A stretch of DNA of 64,000 nucleotides, from contig OY986966.1 in assembly GCA_963920575.1 (NCBI GenBank), positions 25,015,717 through 25,079,716 of the forward strand, given 5' to 3'. A program made the position numbers and the translations under genes. Each line of letters begins with the position of its first letter. Positions within the stretch are counted from its first letter, which is position 1. Shown here in pieces: positions 55,677-64,000 of this stretch. The notes under the pieces were generated by a model. That model had not been told where the DNA came from and ran no database searches. It saw only the letters and a program-made list of their open reading frames with translations. Source of the DNA: Narthecium ossifragum. Lineage: Eukaryota; Streptophyta; Magnoliopsida; Dioscoreales; Nartheciaceae.

Positions 55677-57662
55677 GGCCCGTTCGGTTGCCGACCGAGC
55701 TGGATTCGAGTGACTTTCTGATGACTAACTTCACTGGAGTGACTTTTCTTGAAATGGGCTGTTGGTTTTTGGTGTTTGGTTGGTGGTAGAGTGGATGCTG
55801 AGTTCTGATAAATTCTGACACTTTTGCTGTTTGATTGGTGCTGGAGTGGAGGCCGAGTTCAGGTGTTTGGTTGATGCTTGGAGTGTGGATATGGTCACCC
55901 CAGCTGTGTCTGGTGAGCATACCACCCATGTTCTTGGGTGAATTAGATTTAAATGATGTAATTATAATCTTTTAATGATATTTAGCAAAGTTGCCAATGT
56001 ATTGTACTTAATAATTTCAATTAATTTTTTAAGCATAATTTCCAGCGTCTTCAACTCCGGCTGCCTTGTTCCTTCAGCTACAATGTTATTGACTTGGCAC
56101 TAGCAACTAGCATATATTTTGAAAACAAGTGGCTTTTCATCAACAAGCATGGTCATTGTCACTCTTCAAGTACAGAAATGATAATTAAACTTGTATTTTT
56201 TCAATAACACAACTTGTATTTTTTCAAGACTAGAACAAAAATCATCATTTACATAGCAATTACTCACATTATTATGCATGGATGAAATTCAAAAATACAA
56301 CTTGTGAAGGAAAAAAACTTGAAAAATACAACTTGTATTTTTCAAAGTACAACATGTATATTTATCATTCTTTACACGGTAATTACTCACATATATCCAT
56401 GGATACAATTTCTAATTTTCAGAACTACAATAATGAAGAGTTCACACAACAATTGTATTTTTCAAACTTTTGATTTTCATAAGTACAACTTATACAACAA
56501 TATTTACAGCAAATTATTACAAATTACAATAACAACTTATACATAAAAATTACAAATTATATAAAAATTACAAATTACATCAATTTACAGCAAATTTCCA
56601 GTGACCTTCAACTCTGGCTACCTTGTTCCTTCAACTTTTGATAATTTCTCGAAGAATTCACAAAGGACTCATAAATAATATCATCACTGTCATTTCTATG
56701 ACATCAATTGGTTGCCTAGATTGGCCATCCAATTGCCAAGCCATTTCACATCCGTAACACCCCGAGCCCTCATCATTTTCCCACAGGAAAGTGAAAACAA
56801 AACAGTTACAGTATCACATTTGAATCATCATTTCCCCCATACAACCATCAAATAAGGACTCTGAAATAATTTGAAAGCAAAGGTATCAAATCATCATTTC
56901 CCCTAGCAAATCATGAAGCTAATAACCTAGGATGAAGCTAATACAGCCTTATAAATCAACATTTCCCCCTAGCAAATCATGATTTCAAGTCCTGCAACGA
57001 TAGTCATTGACCGTCAACATGTGACCATGCTCATGTGTAGAATTGTTTCAACAAGCAGTTAAACCAACAGTTAAACAAGGGGATCAAAAGCATAAGCTAG
57101 ATCACATCACAAGACATGGTTTGAGGGGATCAAACACATAAACAAGCAATTAAACCAGCACATAAACAAGTGCATCATAACCATACATCATAAACATATA
57201 AAAAGCAAGTGTTTGAGGGGATCATCCTTGCCAACTCCTTCAATGCGTCTACATCCATACTGATGTAACTTACACAGTAATCCCCCCGGGTCTCATTATC
57301 CTATCCATGTGACCTTTCCGCAGTACATCCCGTTGCAATCACGGTATAAGACAAATGTTATTCCGTGATTCAAGGTATCGTCACACCACTGATACAATAA
57401 CGACAAAGGTTGCGACTAATGTCCTCATCCTCTCAAAATGCCCATCCTCGTTACTGGCCATCTAGAAGAAATGTCAAACTAGAACTATAAACAACCCAAA
57501 ACCATTTACATCTCCACTTGCATATAGACATGCATAAAAAATACCATGGCATAATAGAACATTGCATAAAAAAACAGGGTATGACAAATCGTGGCATATC
57601 TTAAACATGCAGGAATAGTCATGTAGATCAAATGCACAAAATGATACAGTATTGAAACTATC
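55677..57662. mobile_element. Probable PIF/Harbinger-like fragment
   Basis: Begins GGGCCCGTTCGGTTGC directly after TAA, the form of PIF/Harbinger ends and their 3-bp target. No matching right end is seen before the LTR at 57663, so it may be cut by that insertion. A TCAACTC-GGCT-CCTTGTTCCTTCA phrase is repeated at about 56050 and 56612. A minus-strand stretch near 57465-57240 (MASNEDGHFERMR and following, with stops) could be a decayed transposase start. Confidence 0.45.
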
Positions 57663-59384
57663 TGACACGCCTTGAAAAGTGTCGTGGTCTTAACAAGTAC
57701 GTCAAAATTAGAAATTTATAATCCGAATCACTAACTAACTCCTTAAGGGGAAGATAGCTATGAGTCCGAGTCAGTCCACAGGGAAAACAGGATTAAGCCG
57801 AATTGCTGTGCATAGTTCTAAATCAAAAGTTAAGAAAGAGGAATGATAGTTGGTCTTCTAACTACTTTTAACTCGAATTAAACTAAATCGGGGGAATAAC
57901 AATAGGAGAAAAAGCTAGGAATTTTTAATCCGTAATCGAGAGCTATCTAGGCCTTCCTAGGATAAGAGCAATTCCATAAGTTCTAGATGGTTTTCTGAGG
58001 TTGATAGAAGATCGACTAGGTCCACTATCACTCAACATAGATTCATTAGAAGTCTAAGTTGGAACGAAGGTCAAATCAGCGGATAATTGGTATGAGAATA
58101 ATCAAACTGGTTCTAGCATTTTGAGATCGTCTAATCAATAAAGATAAAGAATGAATTGTAGGTTACAATCATAGGTCTTAATGGTTCTAGCATTAAGGTA
58201 ATGGTTCTAGCACTCCTACAATCATAATCTAGGGTTTAGAATCCAATCCTAAGATCTAACATGGTTCTAGCATGAAAGCATCTTGGACAAGTCCTAATCC
58301 TAGCCTCTAACATGCAATGCTCAAAACCAGTGATCGTAATCTCAGCGTAACTTTCACATCCGAACTCGAAACAAGATGATTCAAGATTCGGTGGAAAGCT
58401 AAGGAAGAGATCTACAACTTTTATGTTTTGAGTTTTCAAAGATTCCGACTGTACAACCACAGAAAAACCGAGACAAGACAGGCCGAATCTAGGGCACAAA
58501 GAACATCCAATTCATTCACCATAATAAATATTACCAATAGATAGATAAAATCTGAAATCTATCCATTAAACCATCATAAAGTACATGCTCTAATCCATAG
58601 GAAAAAATCTAGATAAACTCTCTATTACATCATAGAATTTCCTAGACTAAGGATTTAGCTACTCATCTTGAAGAGACGATCCATCGAAGAAGGTTGATGA
58701 CGCGCTCCCGCCATGGATCTATCTTCAAGATCTAACCCTAATTTTTATTGAGGAAGAGGAGCCAAGAAAACACCAAGGAGGAGAGGAAAATTCGTCTATG
58801 GATGGTTGTCAAAATTCCTCAAACAAGGTCTATTTATAGACCTTGTGTCCTAACTCGGATTAGATCTCAGCCCTTTATTTTACCCGCAGCACCAAAAGGG
58901 ATCGATCCTCTTTGGAAAACGGATCGATCTTCTTCGTCCGTGAAGTTAGGATCTGGATTATGCTCGACCAAGATCGATCCCCTTTGGAAAACGAATCTAT
59001 CTTCTTTCCACGGCTGAATAGAGTCTCCAGGTTCGGATCGATCCGACTTGTCTCGGATCGATCCCCTTTGAGAAGTGCTTTTATTTAACTCTCTGTCACG
59101 CATGCGGTTGGAAAATAGATCGATCTTCTTGTATTGAGATCGATCTTCTTTGCTTCAGTTGGCCCACTTCTTGCTGGAATAATAAGATCGATCCCCTTTG
59201 GATGTCAGATCGATCTGAGTTGCACCGAATTGCCAGAATAGCTTCGTTTTTGTACCAAACTTGACCTAACCTTTATTGAAGGCTCTTATACCTGAAATGT
59301 ACCATAAACCATCAAAATAGCATTGCTCGGAGGCTAACAAGACCTAGTTAAAGGGGCGATTTGTGCACTTTTCACGCGTTATCA
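57663..59384 (-). repeat. 3' LTR of an Athila/Tat-like Ty3/gypsy element
   Basis: On the minus strand it begins TGATAACGCGTGAAAAG and ends AAGGCGTGTCA, about 1.7 kb. Next to it on the internal side, also minus, comes a purine-rich AGTTGGAGGGTG after CTCGAGGACTAGCAAAG, the standard 3' junction of Athila/Tat elements. TATA box CTATAAATAG (minus) at about 58830-58840, with GGATCGATCC-type palindromes at 58897-59215, upstream in transcription direction. The same LTR family occupies 1-906. Confidence 0.85.
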
Positions 59385-60682
59385 CACCCTCCAACTTGAT
59401 CTTTGCTAGTCCTCGAGCAAAGCAAGATAAAAATAAACATAAAGCAGTAAACCTAACTAGCCACTTTCGTAGTCTCACGATTACACTTAGCATGTGTAAC
59501 AAGCCTTTAAACCTCTGGGTGGCCCCAGTGGAGGAGTTATAGTCTCCTGAGGGTTTCCGATGATGATACCCACAAACATCGATACATCCCCTTGACTATG
59601 CCATTAGAAATCCATCATAAGATTCATCAACTCTAATGCATGAATCAGAAATATTACCCATGAACATACCCTTCAACTCATAGTTACATAAAGATATAGC
59701 AAAGCAAAACATGGCGTAACATACTTCCACTACTTTAACATATTTACTCATGATTGAAAATAACTTTAGCACTCCAGTGTGTGAATAGAGTTCCACATGC
59801 TTCCGAGTATCCATTATATCCAAACATTCAACTATTCAAGATCACCATCCTGAGTCAGCATATACTTTCCACTTATCACATAACATTCCCTGTTCTTTTC
59901 TTTTTTTTCTATAAGGAACTTCAACTGTTTTATGCGAACACCATGCTGGTTAGGCACACTGTCCGGTTACTAAGTTGAACACCCTACACTTTCAGACACA
60001 TATACTTTTTGCGAACAGAAAATTGCATGTATTCATGTATCTTCTATGACATGACAAAGACTGTAAATCCATCCCAGTTTCAGGCTTAGAATCTAACAGA
60101 GTTAATCGGGAAGACCAAGTATGTTCAGGACGTACATCCCTACTAGATACGAACCGTAACAGCAGAAGCCTGGAGAATATTAGAAGAAACACCCCGTGAT
60201 CGCACAGAAGAAAATAATGGACTAAGCATGCAAAATTAGAGAAAAATTGGGCAGCATCTCCTTTATTTATTCAGTCAGCCCAAGGGTAGTACAAACATTC
60301 ATGACAGATTGACAGAAAAAAAAAACAAACTACCCTATGCTTCAACCTGCATGAAACAAGATTTAAGCACATGGACCATCACAAGTTTACACATCCACAA
60401 TTAATCATGTAGGCACACCCATAGTACCCACCCCATAGTCCAAAGTTAGCAAGTATATACGTCAAAGTGTCAAGCCAGATACAGAGATTAGTGAAGTACA
60501 AAAATGTCGTTCAAACGATCATACCCAAAGTGCTCATCCACAAAAGACATGAACCTAGGTATAAGGGAGCTAACAGATATGCAAGGACTACAAGGCCTAG
60601 GAACATGTATTACTAAACTCAAGGGTGAGGATCGGACGGTCCCGGAGACTGGCAGTCGGCTGGGGCGGTAGGAGAAATACCA
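59385..60682 (-). mobile_element. Internal 3' region of the Athila/Tat-like element
   Basis: Non-coding on inspection, as usual for the region between the last ORF and the 3' LTR of these large elements. No frame with a recognisable domain. Confidence 0.6.
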
Positions 60683-63385
60683 TGTCACACCCCGACCCAG
60701 AAAACCCATCCAGGACGAGGTGTGAGGGTTCCTATCACTATTCATCTCCAAATGGCGTGATACAAAGCGGAATTACAGATAAACTTAAACAATTTTACAT
60801 TCCAGAGGTGAAACAACAATTCAATTCATAAATATACATCATGTTGTACTGATACAAGATTTGATACAAGATCTTCCAAGAAAAGATATAATACATTAAT
60901 CCCAAAAGTCCTCGAAATGTTTATAATTTACAAGCTATCAAAATGTACAACAAATTATCCTCCAGCAACCTCAAGCACCTCTGGACGTAGTCGCGCCACC
61001 AAAAGCTGATCCCGCCGGCTCTACTGAAGAAGAACTGACGCCTGCACCTGCAAACGCAGCCCGGGTAGGAGTGAGCGATAAGCTCAGTAGGGTTCTACTC
61101 TACGGCACATTGAAGGGAGGAAAACAACAACAGTGTCGTTTCTCCGCTTAAGTCTAAAGGATGCCACGGGTCCCATAACCCTATCGATGTCCCAAGGGCT
61201 CCTGTCATGAAACCTCTCTCCTGAACATGTTACCAGGAGGCCAAGGAACAGTAACATGCAGGATCACCCTTACCCAAGTAGGAGCACCATGCCTTGGGGA
61301 ACCACGTCGGTAACGCATCGACAACCATCCTTAGCACTTGGCCTTGGAGAACCGACACGGCCTCTAAACCTCAAACATTGATCAGAGTCAACTATCGCAG
61401 ATCCTCAATAACATGAGATCTGATTATACAATCACACCCTAATCCTGACTACCCAGCCGCTGTCCTAATGGCTAGATCCGAGCTACCCGAGAGCCTCGGA
61501 TCGGCAATCAACCCATCGCCCGCCTAACCTCAAATGCCTCTAATGCAATCAAGATGCATGCAATGCTCAGGCACAGATAACAAGATATAAGCATGCAACA
61601 AGATGTCATTAATCATATAGGGCTAGGCATAGCTTACAGCTAGCCAAAGGGTAAGCATAGCAAAGGCCTCAAATACAGATAATCTATGCTAACCAAACAA
61701 AAATACTGAGCCAAGCATTGAACACAGATATAGAATAGTCTTCAGTGCTCTCTTGCACCTGACAGACTAAGGTTCCACAGTTACCCCGCAGGTAACTGGC
61801 CACATTTATACAATAGCCCTCGGCACTCGCCGGCAACAGGCTAAGGTTCCACACTTCCTCATTAACTAGCACTCATAGCTAGTTAATGGTTAAGCAACCC
61901 AATATAGCATTTAACTACTTATCAAACACGTATTAAATGCGATCAAAACCATAGGTTTGTCCAGAAAGGAAAATACTCGAATCGATCCTCAAACCCGATA
62001 GAAATCCTTTGAAAACTCTACAAAATCCACTTGTAAACTTCCCAACATGTTTAAAGATCAATCACAATTGAAAGCCATTCAAGAAAGGCCAGAAAAACAT
62101 GTTCAAGGGCCCACGGTCGATGTGACGGTCGATCCGACGGTCGACCGTGAGGCCACGGTCGATGTCACGGTCGATCCGACGGTCGACCGTGAGGCCACGG
62201 TCGATGTCACGGTCGATGCCACGGTCGACCGTGAAGCCACGGATGATGTCACGGTCGATGCGACGGTCGATCGTGAGACCAAGGCGAAGAAAACCAAAGG
62301 GGCGACGGTCGATCCACTCATCGACCCTGGGAAGTTCAAAACCAAACAGCGCCTGACGGTTGATGCGATGGTCGATCCGACGGTCGACTGTCAGGTAAAA
62401 TCGGAAAAGAGAAGATCCCGCGGTCGATCCATGCATCGACCCTGGGAGACAAAAATCCCGACAGAGCCTGACGGACGATGCGACGGTCGATCCGACCCGT
62501 CAGACCCCGAAAGAGCGTATCAACTCTTGACGGTTGATCCACCAATCAACCGTCGGGCCTTAGGCACAGTTCATCAGAACAGTGCCGGAAATCCAATTTC
62601 TTGGATTTCAAGGATCAATTCAAGTTGGAATTCGATGAAACTTTGCAAACATGTGTAATTAACGATGGGGAATCCAATGGTGCAAGGAAATCATATTTTT
62701 GACGGTTAAATCTCCTATCTAGGTCCAAATGGACGAAAACCGATAATACGGCGATAATACGGAAAACCAGCCGTTAGAATACGGAAATCGCGAAGTAGGA
62801 ATACTTCAAAGCATCTATAACACATGCACAATGAACTACACAACATTCTAACAAATATTCTTACAGCAAAAAGGCAATAAACATATCCTAGGAGAACCCG
62901 ATCCTAAGATCGAGGTAGAAACACCTACCTGAGGAAGTAGGGCAGCTCCTCCACGCATCCCTCAACTCCGATCGCCGGAATCCGCTCCTCGAAAGCCGCG
63001 CTCCAAAGCCCTAGCACCGTTGGTTGGAGAGAGGAAGAGAGAACGATAGGAGAAGAAGAAGGAAAGAAAGAGAGAGAAGAGAAAGGGTTTAAATAGAAAG
63101 CTGGAAACGATCACAGCCATCCGATTCGATCTCTCCCGATCGAGCTCTGATCTTTTGATCGGACGCGCCCTTAAGGTTCTAATCAAACACATACATCAAT
63201 CAAAGGCCATGTGTACAACGCGGGTGTGAAACTGACCACCAGGGAGCATATTTACCAAAATGCCACTAGAGTCAAAAACAGCGATGCGATCAACCGATCG
63301 CATCCCAAGGCCAACCGAGCCAAACCACAAACCCAGACCCTCGACCTAACGCGGTCGGACCGGGTTGGAGGTACGGGTCCTCACA
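60683..63385 (+). mobile_element. Nested gypsy-type solo LTR, 2,703 bp
   Basis: Begins TGTCACACCCCGACCC and ends GGGTCCTCACA, like the 42758-45199 solo LTR. Flanks TACCA and TACCC match at 4 of 5 bases. Both sides belong to the Athila/Tat-like element, and the coding remnant to the right is cut at the junction. TATA-like TTTAAATAG at about 63087, upstream of which is the CGGTCGA array. Confidence 0.82.
62113..62545. repeat. CACGGTCGAT/CGACCGT palindromic array in the solo LTR
   Basis: Tandem and inverted copies of ACGGTCGATCCGACGGTCGACCGTG-type text, with a unit of about 42 bp (GTGAGGCCACGGTCGATG) repeated at 62113-62270 and looser copies to 62545. The open frames on both strands through it are artefacts of the repeat. 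Confidence 0.9.
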
Positions 63386-64000
63386 TACCCAAGTGCTCGC
63401 AAATCCGAGCGACATCCCACTGAAGGGCATCCTGTCGTCTACTAACGACAAGCACCTCGTTGTAGATGTCACTCAGCGTGAGTTGCTCAGGTCCAAAAGT
63501 GGAGGCTGGTGTCGGGTCTAGCTCAGTCTGGGGTGGAACAGGCTGCTGACGGCGCCGCCGTCTCTGTGGTGCACCGGCTTTGTGCATATGCCCGACGACT
63601 TTAGCCCAAGTGGCACGACCAAATCGGGCATAAGCTAAAGCGTCGGTAGTGACAGTCGGTTCATCCTCCGGTACAAACCCACGGGATGACAGAAACGCTG
63701 AGATCAGGCACGGATGCGGGGCAGCTTTGGTCTTGTAGCTGTATAGGCAATCGCGCACGGCGCCCCGGTAATACAACGCCATGTCCTCAAGGACCAACTA
63801 GGAAACGTCCAAGGACCACCCTTTGGCGATCAGCCACAGAGCTGATAGCCAAAGTCCAGTCCTATACTGATCATGGCTGCACTGGAAGACGTTCCGGCAC
63901 AGCACATCATCAACGAACCAGAGGGACGGATGCAGCTCAGCTCGTGAAAACTGTACTCCACCAGTCCTCTCCGGATGAAGGAACGCCCCGATATCGGCAT
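63386..64000 (-). pseudogene. Retroelement protein remnant (putative plant transposon protein domain)
   Basis: The minus-strand frame enters at the window edge (PSLWFVDDVLCRNVFQ, TGLWLSALWLIAKGW), has one stop near 63800, then continues 63797-63386 (LEDMALYYRGAVRDCLYSY, DALAYARFGRATWAKVV) and is cut by the solo LTR after ICEHLG. It resembles the extra, non-pol ORF found in Athila/Tat-type gypsy elements. The function of that ORF is not established. Confidence 0.6.

Noticed and set aside
62047..62658. 203-codon frame with repeated TVDVTVD text
   Set aside because: Direct translation of the CGGTCGAT array; the repeat length keeps frames open.
1..64000. CRISPR arrays, bacterial operons or origins
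   Set aside because: Intron structure, LTR/LINE content and snRNA promoter show nuclear plant DNA; the repeat arrays present lack regular unique spacers.

Overview
This is plant nuclear DNA. It has plant-type introns, plastid targeting, L1-clade LINEs, Ty1/copia and Ty3/gypsy elements, Mutator-type transposons, a subfamily XII-type receptor kinase and a plant snRNA promoter. The species cannot be fixed from the sequence. Two runs of exactly 200 N (907-1106 and 47476-47675) are assembly gaps of nominal size.

Only four protein genes look host-encoded and plausibly alive: a plastid MSRB2-type methionine sulfoxide reductase (3819-7430), a CW zinc-finger/MBD protein of the AtMBD4 type whose single inferred intron is about 9.4 kb (27167-37082), a small twin-Cys COA4/CHCH-like gene whose middle exon falls in a gap (47264-49805), and an intact two-exon non-RD LRR receptor kinase (51074-54928). 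There is also a U5 snRNA gene with a textbook plant Pol II promoter (about 9598-9728, minus strand). It lies inside a wrecked paralogue of the receptor kinase.

Layout: 1-3300 is an LTR fragment, a gap and low-complexity DNA. 3.8-7.5 kb is MSRB. 8.3-14.5 kb is a large foldback and then the minus-strand receptor-kinase pseudogene, split by the U5 segment, a solo LTR with an ATATC duplication, a 275-bp insert and a 5'-truncated LINE. 14.6-22.7 kb holds a second truncated LINE, two foldback MITEs and a near full-length LINE with a 16-bp target duplication. 23.3-24.8 kb is a Pack-MULE carrying part of a nucleobase-cation symporter. 25.0-25.9 kb is hAT-like. The MBD intron holds a foldback element, a copia-like solo LTR and a degenerate chromovirus. 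37.9-40.5 and 41.6-46.7 kb are two non-autonomous gag-only copia-like elements (TR-GAG type); the second contains a nested 2.4-kb solo LTR. From 55.7 kb to the end are a PIF/Harbinger-like fragment and a large Athila/Tat-like gypsy element that itself contains a 2.7-kb solo LTR.

Almost every insertion could be delimited by a target-site duplication readable in the sequence, so the order of events can be followed. The most unusual signals are the U5 gene inside the receptor-kinase pseudogene, the Pack-MULE capture, and arrays of a short palindrome (GGATCGATCC and variants) or other short repeats next to the TATA region in LTRs of several unrelated families.
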